Source: Artocarpus heterophyllus
Taxonomy: Eukaryota; Streptophyta; Magnoliopsida; Rosales; Moraceae
Assembly (NCBI GenBank): GCA_025403435.1
Contig: CM046348.1
Coordinates: 18,327,679-18,391,678, forward strand
Direction: 5' to 3'
Length of the DNA stretch: 64,000 nt
Under the pieces are notes generated by a model, which was not told where the DNA came from, searched no databases, and worked only from the letters and a program-made list of their open reading frames with translations. This document shows, piece after piece, positions 11,059 through 22,750 of this stretch; the first letter of the stretch is position 1, and every line of letters starts with the position of its first letter. The position numbers were made by a program, and so were the translations under genes.

Positions 11059-14000
11059 ATGTTTAAAAACGCTTTATCTTTTATACTTACGAAAACCTAT
11101 TAATTGGAGAGAATTATAATGATTGAAAATGGAACCTAGATATCGTCCTCTCCTTTTAGAAATTGAAATTTATGCTGACAACCCCTTGTCCTTCCAAACC
11201 TACAGGAGATTCCACTAATGAGCAATTCCAAGTGTACGATCGTTGGAAAGATGCAAATGATCAGGCCCGTTATTATGTTATGGCTAGCATGAATAACATG
11301 CTACAGGCTCAACATGAAGATTATGAGACTGCAAAGGAGATCTTGGATAATCTTGAAGACATGTTTGGAGGCTAGGCCATAACAAAGCGACAAGGGGCAC
11401 TTCAAAAACTCATGAACTGTAAATAGAGACCGGAGATGTCTGTAAAGGAGTACATGATGTTGGTTATGGGTTACCTCACTGAGGCTCAAACTAATGGAGC
11501 CGACATCGATGCTGAAACTTAGATGACTATGGTCTTTAAGACTTTATCAAAGGAATTTATTCTATTTAGAGCTACATTTAATTTGAGCAATAGGCAAGAT
11601 ATGACCTTGACAGAATTGATGAAACAGTTATAGAAGTTTGAACTGTTGATCAAGGAGTCTCCTGCTGGTGGAGAGGCAAATTTGGCGACTGCTTCTAGTT
11701 CCAATCTCAATTCCAGGAATGGAAAGAAACAATGGGCCAAGAATGGGAAGTCTTCTATTCCTGCTAGCACCAAGAGCAAGAAAAAGAAAAAGAAGAACCC
11801 AAAGAAGATTTAGTGCTTCTTTTGCAGGAAGATCAGGTACAAAAAGAAGCATTGCAAGGACTTCCTTTCTAAAAGAGGTAGGTGTGATCTTCTTATTTAG
11901 AAACTTGTTTGGTTGAGGAATCTATGAGAATCCAGTGACATTTGGGTCATAGATTCTAGTGCAACTAATCATGTTTGTGTTTCTCTACAAGGGTTCAAAG
12001 AAACGAGAAGTCTGCTACATGAAGACTTCATACTTCATATGGGCGATCTATCCTTGGTCTTAGCGGAAGCAGTGGGAGATGTCCATCTTTATTTTGATAA
12101 TTATAGGAATTTAATTTTGCGAGATTATTTTTATGTTCCTAAATTTAAAAGAAATTTAATTTTTGTAGCTTGTTTATTTAAAGACTCCTATTTGGTTTCT
12201 TTTAATGATAAAGTGGGGATTCATAAAAATAAATCTTTTGTCTGTTCTAGATGGATGCAAAATAATCTATATTTTATCAAACCTAAGATGGACTTACTAC
12301 TTAATGCTAAGATAAATGATAATAACTCTAAAAGACTTAAAACTTTTCACTCTAATAAGACTTATCTTTGGCATTTGTGCCTTGGTCATATTAACCTAAA
12401 TAGGATTCAAAGGTTGGTAAGGGATGGACCTTTAAGTCACTTAAAGGTGGAATCTATACCTCAATATGAATCTTGTTTGGAGGGTAAAATGACTAAAAGA
12501 CTATCGGGTCTAAAGGCAATAGGGCTGAAGGGGTTCTAGAACTTATGCATAGTAATGTTTATAGACCAATGAACATCCGGGCACGAGAAGGGTATGAGTA
12601 CTTCGTCACTTTCATTGACGATTGCTCAAGATATGGGTATATGTACCTGATTTACCACAAAAGCGAAACTTTTGATAAGTTTAGGGAGTTTTGGGCTGAA
12701 GTGGAAAAATAATTAGGTAGACCCATAAAGGCACTTCGATCCGATCGAGGTGGATAATACCTTTCTGATGAGTTCTTAGGACACTTATTAGAGAATGAGA
12801 TTTTATCCTATTTGATTGCGACAGGCACTCCACAGCAGAATGGCATAACGGAGAGAAGGAATAGGACTTTGTTAGACATGGTAAGATCCATGATGAGTTA
12901 TTCATCATTGCCTTTATCCTTTTGGAGATATGCGCTACAAACTGCATGCCGTCTTTTGAACAATATGTCTTCAGAATCGGTCCCTAAAACTCCTCGCGAG
13001 TTGTGGACGGGCAGGAAGACATCCTTAAACCATATTTGTATATGGGGATGTCACGCTCATTTCCTGTTTAAGGATGCGAATAAGTTGGAAGCACGTTCAA
13101 AAGTTTGCATGTTTGTAGGATATCCAAAAGGGACTAAAAGGGGTTATTTCTATAACTCAAAGGAAAATAAAGTCATGGTTTCAGCTAATGCAACTTCCCT
13201 TGAGGAGATTTACATAGATGACTTTAAACCGCGAAGCAAAGTAGTGCTTAAGGAGTTAAGGAGTGATTCAATCACTCCTGAGGTTCTGAATGAAACCATT
13301 CTAATCAGTATAAAAAAATCAAACAAACCTAAACAACAACCTCCGGGGCTTCGGCGTAGTGGGAGGATTGGGCATCAACTTAAGAGGCATATGTTCAATG
13401 GAGAGGTCTTCTTGGCTGAACCGGATGAACTTGATAGGGATCCTTATTATGCAGAAGCTATGGAGGATGTTGATTCAAAACTCTAGACAGAGGCCATGAA
13501 TATAGAGATGGAGTCTATGGAGACTAATCAGGTCTGGGAGCTTGTGGATCTTCCCAAAGGGGTAAAACCCATAGGGTGTAAGTGGATCTACAAGAGTAAA
13601 AGAGGAGTGGATGGAAAGGCCAAAACCTTTAAGGCTAGACTGGTAGCTAAGGGTTATATGCAAAAGGAAGGAATCGATTATGAGGAAACCTTTTCACCTG
13701 TGGCCATGCTTAAGTCCATCCGGATTCTCTTGTCTATAGCCGTTGCTTTTGACTATGAGATTTGGTAGATGGATATCAAGGCGGATTTTCTAAATGGCTA
13801 TCTTGATGAGTCCATTTATATGGAGCAACCAGATGGGTTCAAGGTGGTCAAGAAGGTAAGGTTTGTAAACTGCTAAAGTCAATTTATGGACTTAAGCATG
13901 CTTCCCGTTCTTGGAACATAAGATTTGATCAAGTGATTAAGACTTATGGGTTCTCACAAAATGTGGATAAGCCATGTGTTTACAAACACATTAAGGATGG

Positions 14001-14990
14001 GAAAGTGGTTTTTCTACTGCTCTATGTAGATGACATTCTACTAATTGGAAATGACATTGGGGCAATGTCATCGATCAAATTATGGTCGACCAAGCAGTTT
14101 GACATGGACTTGGGTGAGGCTAATTTTGTTCTCAGTATCCAAATTTTCGGTATAGGAAGAACAAAATGATAGCTTTGTTCTAGGCAGGCTACATAGATAA
14201 AATTCTCAAGAGGTTTGCAATACAGGATTCTAAGAAAGGTGGTAGGTCTGGAATTACTCTTTCTAAGAAAGACTCTCCAAAGTCTGATGAAGAAAGAGAA
14301 TACATGAAGAAGGTGCCTTATGCTTCGGCCGTAGGTAGTCTCATGTATGTCATGCTTTGCACATGACTGGATATTTATTATGCGGTCGGGATTGTAAGTC
14401 GATTTCAGGCGGATCTAGGACTAAACCAGTGGGTTGCAGTTAAGCATATTTTCAAGTACTAGAGAAGGACTCGAGGGTATATGCTTGTATATTCGGGTGA
14501 GGACTTAACTCCTCTAGGATATATTGACTTGGATTTTCAATCTTGGCTAGATTCTAGGAAATCGACTTCAGGTTTTGTGTTTACTCTTGGTGGTAGTGCC
14601 ATCAGTTGGAGAAGTATGAAGCAAGATGCACTTCAAATTCAACGATGGAGGCCGAGTATGTGGCAGCTAGTGATGCTTTAAAAGAAGCAGTGTGGCTCCA
14701 CAAGTTCCTTGGGGATCTTGAGGTAGTTCTTGGTATGGATAAGGCGGTATCACTGTACTATGATAACAGTGTGACGGTAGCTAATACTAAGAAACCAAGA
14801 TTTCATAAGAAGAGTGAGCATATTGATCAGAAGTATCATGTGATAAAGGACTTCGTCGAGGGAGGGCATGTCATGGTGTGCAAAATCGCTTCAGAGGACA
14901 ATTTAGCTGATCCATTTACGAAAGACACTTATTGGGAAAGTCTTCGAGATGCATGTGGAAGCTATGGGGATGCGAGATTTATCATATTTA
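11059..14990 (+). pseudogene. Copia B gag-pol polyprotein, decayed
   Basis: Collinear with A on the opposite strand. Gag starts at ATG 11059 and frameshifts soon after (a better gag block is 11163-11375). The zinc knuckle near 11815-11860 has its His replaced by Tyr (CFFCRKIRYKKKHC). The protease motif near 11950 is DSS instead of DSG. The GAG-pre-integrase block is 12039-12539. The integrase has lost its first catalytic Asp (MHSN near 12550) but keeps RSDRGG and ITERRN (12812-13486). Reverse transcriptase spans 13496-14169 with LLLYVDDILL intact. RNase H spans 14481-14985 (TMEAEYVAASDALKEA). Many stops and frameshifts; not functional. Confidence 0.9.
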
Positions 14991-15000
14991 CTCACTTAGT

Positions 15001-15010
15001 ACAAGAGGGA
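15001..15010 (+). other. Polypurine tract of copia B
   Basis: ACAAGAGGGA directly before the 3' LTR. Compared with A and D, about 25 bp that should follow (the GAT plus the first ~23 bases of the LTR, from TGTTAGACATG) are deleted. Confidence 0.6.
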
Positions 15011-17016
15011 TAAAAATGTAATAAGTTTTTGGAGACATTTTTATCAATAAAGAATTTATCTATTATTAATATACCAAATCTTGTCCTCTTTACATTCATA
15101 TTTGTTGAATGTATGTTAAGTAAACAAAAGTCTGAGACTGTCGGTCTAAACCTTTAAGAATTGGGCATATGATGGATAGATTATGCAAAAGACACGATTC
15201 TTAAGGTGATGGTCTAAATCATAAGATCTGTAATCGAGGGAATAAAGTTGGGCGCTTTATTCATGTAAAGGTTGTTATGTTGTCTATATCCCAATTGGGA
15301 GATGGTTTGTCTTGACCATTAGAGGTGGACTCCATGAATAGAAACATTAGCATGTTGTCATAGGTGACGATGTGTTAGATCATGACATAAAGTGAATTGA
15401 TTTGGATTAATAATTCTGTCTCGACAAATCGATTCACTCTAGATAATCATTTGTATTGAATCTTAATCCTGAGATGAATAGTGGGCCTGCTGTCTTGACT
15501 TCTATCTTTTGATGTACCAAAGGATGAAACCTATATCTTAATAGTGGTATGCATGCCGGTACGATGGAGGCATAACTCTTGATAACGTAGACCTGTTATT
15601 CATAGATATGGAATCCATAGTTCCTCTTTAGGGTAGTGATATCCTCTTATATGTGTTATCCTGTAATTGGAAAACTAGAACACTCAACCATTTAGATACA
15701 TATGTGTAACTGAATGGTATACTGTCTTTGGATGGTAAGCTTTTCGATGGTGAGATAATGGAACGTAAGATAAAAATAACCGTGAATGTAAGACAGAACT
15801 TGTCCTTATGTCGATTATGGATAATCCTATGGGGATACGATAGACTATGATATGTCATGGAGACTTAGCTATATGGGCTTCGTAATTCTATATAGTTCCA
15901 GAGTGCAGCTCCAAGCTTTTAGTAAAGCAGCGTTGGAGTTGATAATTATGAAATGTATATCTGGGATATTGGGTTTTATAATTATCGGGAGCTTGAGCTA
16001 TATAGGTCTATTTGGTCCCCTTTGCTAGCTCACAACATCTTGTAACGACATGGCGTGCTTTTCCAATAATTGGTGACTTATGTTAGATTTATTAGATTGG
16101 TTGAAAGTCAAAAAAATCAAATAATTCATGTCTGTTTATCGGTTGAATTAATTTTCGTGACAAAATTAATTCATGATAAACTTGTTGAATTATTGGGATC
16201 GGATAATTCTCTTCTGTTTATCAGTTGATTTAATTTTGAATAAATTAAATCAAGATAAACTTGTAGAATTATTAGGAATTCATTTATTTTCCTAGAAATT
16301 ATCTAGATAAAGTTGTTTTAATTAGATAACTTCTCTATTAGGTTATTTGAATTAAAACTGAGACTTTATCCTATAGAATCTCAGGTGGAAAATAAAAGAT
16401 TTGCTCCTGATTATTTATTGGTAGTTCAACATGTCGATCCTCAAGTTCGGCTTGTCGATGGGGCAAGTTTGGCCTGCCGATTAGGTAGATCGGCCTACCG
16501 ATGAGTAGAAAAAGATCATGCGTTTTCACATGAATTTTATCATATATTGATTTGAATTTGTGTCTGATTTGAATTTTTGAGACCTTATCTGATAAGGACT
16601 GACCCTAGACCAACCTCTATAAAAAGGGAGTAAGTCTTATAAGTTATTTAGATCAATTGAGAGATTAAGAGTGATACTTTACTGGTGAGAATCTAAAACT
16701 CCCTGAGAGCTCTTGTCCACAAATCACGAACACGAGCTTTAGGTTCTCTCGATTGGTTAGAAGGAGAGTTACCTGGACGAAGAGCTGTACTTGTGAGCCT
16801 ATACTCACTCTGATCATGGATAGAGAATAGCATAAAGACCAGTTGGTTAAGGCTCTTTTGGAACGTTACTTCACTTCATGGATTACGGGGGTTCTTTGAC
16901 ATTTAAATGTTAGTAAGATCCGGTTAATTTATGCATATAGCATGTTAAACTTGTGTTTTGAAAAATACTCTTGATATAAAATTTTTAAAATTCTACTGCG
17001 TACTATTTTTCCAATA
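15011..17016 (+). repeat. 3' LTR of copia B, first ~23 bp deleted
   Basis: It runs collinearly with the other family LTRs from 'taaaaatgtaataag' to CCAATA at 17016. TATA box TATAAAAA at 16618-16625. Dyad-motif cluster at 16423-16503 ('tcggcttgtcgatg', 'ggcctgccgatt', 'tcggcctaccgat'), about 115-195 bp upstream of it. The right flank GTACA pairs with GTGCA left of 1076. Confidence 0.85.
16423..16503. repeat. Dyad-motif cluster in the copia B LTR
   Basis: Four variants of TCGGC-CT-GCCGA in 80 bp, including an exact GGCCTGCCGA near 16471-16480. It sits upstream of the TATA box at 16618. Confidence 0.7.
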
Positions 17017-18906
17017 GTACAACACTTTAATGCATGTGTCTTTTATAAAAAGTAAGTTTTAAGAGATGGTATTGAAAATTTTCCTAACAAAATTGACCTC
17101 TTAGGTGACGAGATGATCATTCTTAACATACAGAATTTGACTAGAATTAGGATTTCTATAACTATAGATCAGGCAATCTCTTTTGCTTATAAACAGAGAA
17201 ACCAATATCCTAAGATTTATATATTTTGTGTGATACAAAAACCAAAACCCAGATATTTATTTCCTTTTTTCTTTCTTTTGGAAAAAGATATTGTTAAAAA
17301 ATACAGTAAAAAAGTGAATAAAATTTTTGAGCGTTGACCAAACCAAAACGGAATGCAAGATTCAAATTTTTTTTAAAGGGTCAAATAACTAAATTACGAA
17401 CAAGCTGCTTTGCTAAATCCTTCTGGCGTCTTCTTGATTTCTTTTACGATTGAAACTACCAACAATCGCTTTTAGAAAAATTAGAGTATAAAAAGTAGAT
17501 CATTATTCCGCATGTGTTTTGCTTAGCGGAGGAAAAAGTTCACGGAGAGAGCAAGTAATAATTAGTACTGAATAGTTAGTGACTCAGGGTTGTACAATTG
17601 GGAACTACGTATTGACTTGCGATGCGGTTTTCTATTCATTTTCGTTTTTTTTTTTTAAATTTTTTTAATGTAAAAAATAGAGGGTGAAGTTTTCTGCCGT
17701 ATTAGGAATAATACGATATGGTGTTTGTAAAATGAAACTGGTCCTTGTGCTAGAAAAAGACAATTCGTTTTACTTTGATGCTTGTTCAGCAACTATGGAC
17801 GATTTTCGGTCAAATCACAAATATATTACAAGACCGAAAACAAGATTTTCTTGGAGTTCGGGCCTTCTTGAAATCTTGTTCCTTAAACGAGTTACTTTTT
17901 TAAGAAAAAAAATTTGATATCTAACTTGTTAAGCTTTTCATAATTTCAATTTGAGCTACATAAAGCGTTGCATTTATATCCTATTGTTTAAAAAATATTA
18001 AAATAATATCTATATTTTTGAAAAAAGTATTCTTGGTACCTATGTTTTTGTTTTTTAACTTGAAATTTTCTTTTACTTTTTTTTAATTAATGAACCGCAA
18101 ACATGAATCACAAACTAATTTTGTAAAGCTATAATAAAAAGTGTAAACAAAAAAAATTAAACAAAACTCATAAAAAAGTCATATATGTGAATTTGTTTGT
18201 TTTGTTGGTATTTTTGTATTTATTTTCTTTTATAGTTTTGATAAAATAATATGAAATTCATTAATTAAAAGTAAGTTGAAAATTTTACATCATAAACAAG
18301 AATTTAGGGTACCAAAATGATAGTGTTAAAATGTACAAAATTCATTTTAATATTTTTTCAAATAACAAGGTATTAATGCGATGTTTACTTAAAATACATG
18401 TAACCAAATGATAAGCACTGTATTGTTATATTAGGTAGGGATTGTTATATATTATTTATTTTGGAGGATGAAGTTCTTTTTAATTCTTAAATCTTAAAAA
18501 ACAAATAGCAGCAATATATGGATAGATATACATATATATATTTATATATAAACATATATGTTTAAAAGTTTATCTTTTTTTTTCGTTTTTCAAAAGAAAT
18601 CAAAGTTATGTGTATTATGATTACGATAAGTTAAACTTCTTTCCTTTGTTTTTTTTTTTTTTCGTTGAATCTTTGAAGAAGGAGGGATAATCCAACTTTT
18701 ATAGAATAAACTAGTTGAACTCACGTGTAGGGAGTGATTTTGTAGACTTCATTTGTGAGTTGAATTTTAATTATTGTACATTTATTTTTTAATTTATTTA
18801 ATAAAAAGATATAAGATATAAGAATGCTCTTATTAAGGGAACAATAGTAAAAGAATAGAGTGGAAAAGCTTTCAAAAAAAGACAAATTTTAAGAAAAATT
18901 TGTAGT
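17017..18906. other. AT-rich spacer without a recognisable gene
   Basis: Homopolymer runs (around 17650 and 18650), TA-rich stretches (18520-18560) and short random open frames (17113-17337, 17684-17917) that show no motif or familiar protein. I see nothing supportable as a gene. This is probably old intergenic DNA into which the copia composite (left) and the CACTA element (right) inserted. Confidence 0.5.
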
Positions 18907-19270
18907 TACTACTATAAACAAGGTCTTTTGTGACGACAAAAAGTCATTGCAAAAGGTTAATAATAATTGCAAATATATTTTTTGCGACAATTTGTCATCG
19001 CCACTAAGTTGTCATTATTAACTAGATGCAAATAATTTTTTTGCGACGACGTCATCGTTGTAGTTTTGTTTGAGACGACAAATAGTCGTAAAAAAGTCAC
19101 CCCAATTATGTCGTCATAGTCATCGATAATATGACATGGAAGCATTTTGTAACGACCACTTTTTTCAAAAAAATTCGTCGCTTGTGCTAGTGTTGACATG
19201 GACCTGTATATTTGCGATGACTTTTTTGAAAAAGGTTGTCACAAATACATAGCTTTTTGTGACTCGCGAT
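18907..19270. repeat. CACTA left terminus and subterminal repeats
   Basis: At least seven copies, in both directions, of a short unit related to TTTGCGACGACA or GTCATCGCAAA (for example 18930-18950, 18980-19000, 19040-19056, 19070-19083, 19211-19225). In CACTA elements such repeats are binding sites for the TnpA-like protein. Confidence 0.7.
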
Positions 19271-20078
19271 GACACTGTTCGTCATGATTTATTTTTTTAT
19301 TTTTTAATAATTTTTTTAATATATTATTTAATACTATTTATTAAATTTTTAATATTTTTTAAATAATTGTTATTACTTTTAAATAGGAATAATCGAATTG
19401 TAATAATAAAAATAAAATTTTAATATTAAAAAAGACAATTGATAATACATTGTTCTAATAATAAATAAAAACCAAACCAAACGTAATGGATCAAAATATT
19501 GAAGAAGGAAGAAAATACAATCTAATTACCTAAATTTGTAGCATTGTTGTCATTAGCAGCGTCGAGAGGAGGCGAAGGACCTGGTCAAACAAAAGTTGGA
19601 GGAGTCATCATGGGTTGGAGTTGGACTCCAACTAGCAATTAGCCCACCAACTCCATCAACGTCCTGTGGCTTCGGTACATAGTCATGTTGTACTCGGCTG
19701 ATCTTCATAGGAAATCTTCTACATCTAAGTCAACAGGCATCAAAGATGTTCCATACAACTGAAAACTAGAAGATGAACCATTGCAGACACCAGAGTAAAA
19801 CCTACGCAGGTGTGTGGGGCCTAGTCTAGTCCTGTGTCCTCTATGTTTACCTAAGACATGCTCCAAAATTCCCTCCTAGTTAACATAGGTGCAGCTGAAG
19901 AGAAAGTAGACTGTGTCATCTACGTTTGTCTCTCTATCTCCATCGTATTCTACACAAATAACATTTTACATATGTTATAAACACACAAAGTAATTTGAAT
20001 AAGAGAAGATGGTATTGAAACTTTAAAGTACTTACAAAAGTCTGTTGTGCTTGGGGGTTAACCTAACTCCCCATGATG
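19271..20078 (-). other. CACTA interior, AT-rich then unrecognised possible coding remnant
   Basis: 19271-19500 is AT-rich with no signal. 19530-19960 has a more balanced composition and might be the 3' exon of the TnpA-like gene, but its minus-strand frames carry stops and I recognise no motif. The last five bases, ATGCA, are the target duplication of solo LTR H. Confidence 0.35.
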
Positions 20079-20429
20079 ATGCATGAAACGCCCCTTTTTT
20101 GAACGTCACAGATGTCGTTACATTCTTACATTCATACTTATTTAACTCAAAACATATATATGAATACAAAATTTAAACGATACTTTTAATTGTAAAAGTA
20201 ATTAAACATATTTAACTAGGATCCATTCATACATTTTTTTTATAACTTAACATTGTTAAATCACATTGCTAAACTCATTCCATGTCATAATTTATTCAAT
20301 TATACTTTAAATTAATCATGAACTTATTTTAATAATATAGGTATACCAAGTTGTAAAATCAAGACTTATAAAAACATCACATCATATCTCATTAATCATC
20401 ACATTATTTAAAGTTTACTTACTCCCACA

Positions 20430-20616
20430 GTTCGGCAGGCCGAACTGGGGACTTCGGCAGGCCGAACATGATCGGCAGGCCGAACATGATCGGCAGGCCA
20501 GAACTTCTCAATCGACAGGCTGGTAGAGGCTCTACAAATCTGGCTTAAAAACTCATCAATGTCTGGCAGGACGAAAACGTGATCGGCAAGCCAAACTTTT
20601 AGACATCGGCAGGCCG
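20430..20616. repeat. Dyad-motif cluster H1, most regular in the window
   Basis: Five exact copies of TCGGCAGGCC, starting at 20432, 20454, 20472, 20490 and 20606, with several variants between. The first four are spaced 22, 18 and 18 bp. The first is centred in CAGTTCGGCAGGCCGAACTG, a 20-bp inverted repeat with 9-bp arms and an AG centre. Confidence 0.85.
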
Positions 20617-22633
20617 ACAGAGCCAAAAATCCTTGGAAAAACTTAATTTTTTTTTAAAATAAAACCATCCTTTCATAAAAATGCTAAAGTTCATAATACT
20701 TAAAATAATGAAATAAAAAATATAACATAGTTCAAGAATCCTTTAAATATTTATCATAAAAAATTGTGTTCAAAATATAAAACTTGATTAAAAACATAAA
20801 AACATTCTTTTTGGCATTCTTCCGGTTACAATTCATCGTGCTTGTGCTCACACGCCTTCCCATGTCCTCCGCCTATTCCATGATTTTCTTACCCTTGTCT
20901 GCAACATGACATAAAACATGATTAAGCTAATGCTTAGTAAGTACATATAATTCTCACAATTCAAACATTTCATATACTTCATCATCATCATTGTCATCAT
21001 ATCATAAAAGTGCCTTATACACAATTTCATAGAAACATAACTTTCATTTCATTGACCATTTTAAAACATCTTCCATTTTATCTTTAGAGCCCAAGTGTTG
21101 CACCATGAATATCATCGTAGGCTCGCCGTCATGAGAGGAGAAGGGTAGCTAATCCCAAACTAAACATGACATCATAACATATCATTTCATAACATTGGTG
21201 TGCAACACTTATTAGGTGATACATATATACATAATTTTTATACTTTAAAAACATGTCATCATCATACGTGCATAACTTTAAATCATGATAATCCTTCATA
21301 AGAAATCCTCTAAGGAAAACAACCATAAAATCATCATGAATATCATTGTAAACATATCATCTAACCTTGTAAAACGTATCATGTTGTAGGTGAGAATGTA
21401 CTTACCTTAACGCTAGCTTACTTAACCTTAATATGCTTTTGGTGACGATGTCACGGTCTCGATATGCTCGTTCATTTGAGTGTTCATGCCATTTATCTAT
21501 TTAAAAATACAATAAAATTAATACTTATCATAAAACATTCATTCATATAACATTATTCATAACATGCTTCCTTAAATATTATCATCATAACATTTCATAC
21601 ATTATAAACATGAAAATCTTTTGAAAACGTTTTCTAATAATTTAAAATACATACATTTTAAAATTCATACAAACATCTTATTATCATGTATTTCAACATC
21701 CTATAAATATTTCATCGTTAATAAAAATCATTTAAACAAATAAAACATTTTATAAAATAAAATCCAAAAATAACATTATCAAAACAGTTTTCTCATAGAA
21801 ATCTCGTAACATAAAATATACTCATCATAACATACACATGCACATTCTTGTTAATTTTCATGAAAACATCATTCATTTACCCCTTAAATAACATTACATT
21901 TTTCATGTATCATAGTCAAACAGCAATATTTTACTATGAGGGGTAGAAGATAGAAAATTCATATTTCCATAAAAACACCGAAATGGCATGAAACTTGAAA
22001 AAACATCACATAATACATACATGAACATCACAATAAAAACTCAGGGCAAAAATATAGTACCTATAGAAAGATATTGCAAATGATTGGAGGAGAAGAATTC
22101 TTTTCAAAATTACCAGAAAAGTTCTTACCTTGAGAATTTCTTCTTAAAATCCTTGAATTCAACCAACAAAATATGACTTTTTCATTCAATACTTGTAGAG
22201 AATTTTTGAGAGAGATGGAGATGGGATTCGTGGAGAAGAGAAGAAGAATAAAGAACGAGGAAACATCTCAGAACTGAGAGGGAAAAGTGGAGAGAATATA
22301 TGAGGGAAAAGAACGTTAATTTTTTTTTTAACGTTATGAGCATAATGAAGATTCATTACCCTCCATTAAGTCAGAATTTTCTGACTGTTAGATGGCAATT
22401 GGCGTGGAAGAAGGAGAGAAAAGAGGGAAAGTCAAAATTCTAATCTTACTTGCCATATTTTGCCCTCTTAAAATAGGAAACCATTTAAAAATCAGACAAA
22501 TCAATGCGAAGTCAAACCTTTTAATTTCCTTAACTGATAAAACATTCCATTATTGTGCCAGTTAATTACAATAAATCACTCATTTAACGTAATTATCTCA
22601 GCCATAAATTTGGAGAGATTTCTGCTGACTGCT

Positions 22634-22750
22634 CGTCAGCCGTGTTCGGCCTGCCAATTTTCCCCTTCGGCCTGCCGGTTCCACCAAGTTCGGCCTGCCG
22701 ATGGTTTTCTTCAGCCTACCGAACTTAAAAGTCCGGCCTGCCGAACTGTC
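22634..22750. repeat. Dyad-motif cluster H2
   Basis: Variants of TTCGGCCTGCCGA ('gttcggcctgccaa', 'cttcggcctgccgg', 'gttcggcctgccga', 'gtccggcctgccgaac'). The central dinucleotide is CT, so the cluster is in the opposite orientation to H1 within the same LTR. Confidence 0.8.

Larger units (their letters stand above)
1076..17016 (+). mobile_element. Composite Ty1/copia insertion: element B carrying inverted sister element A
   Basis: The outermost ends are both plus-strand LTR ends of one copia family: TGTTAGACATG at 1076 and CCAATA (degenerate CCAACA) at 17016. They are flanked by GTGCA (1071-1075) and GTACA (17017-17021), a 5-bp duplication with one mismatch, so they probably come from one insertion. 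Inside, the 5' LTR is cut at about 2353, a minus-strand sister element A occupies 2354-10720, and B resumes at 10721 inside its own 5' leader. About 0.7 kb of B's LTR and ~1.3 kb of its leader are missing. Nesting followed by deletion, or autointegration of two cDNAs, could both give this arrangement. Confidence 0.75.

Noticed and set aside
17684..17917. 77-codon frame in the spacer 17017-18906
   Set aside because: No recognisable domain, AT-rich surroundings, no supporting neighbours; length within chance expectation.
18907..18920. Exact CACTA terminus with a 3-bp duplication
   Set aside because: The left end is degenerate (TACTA) and the right end is not in the window, so neither the first base nor the duplication can be confirmed.
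20430..20616. CRISPR-like array (repeats spaced 18-22 bp)
   Set aside because: The context is a plant LTR. The repeats are only 10-16 bp, vary in sequence, and recur in many transposons without spacers of constant length.
20408..20626. Open frames through the motif clusters (20408-20626, 22553-22795, 51342-51641, 58090-58368) giving repeated ACRPAE/RPADH-like peptides
   Set aside because: They exist only because the GC-rich DNA motif lacks stops. The frames occur on both strands, are not conserved in length between sister LTRs, and lie in LTRs.
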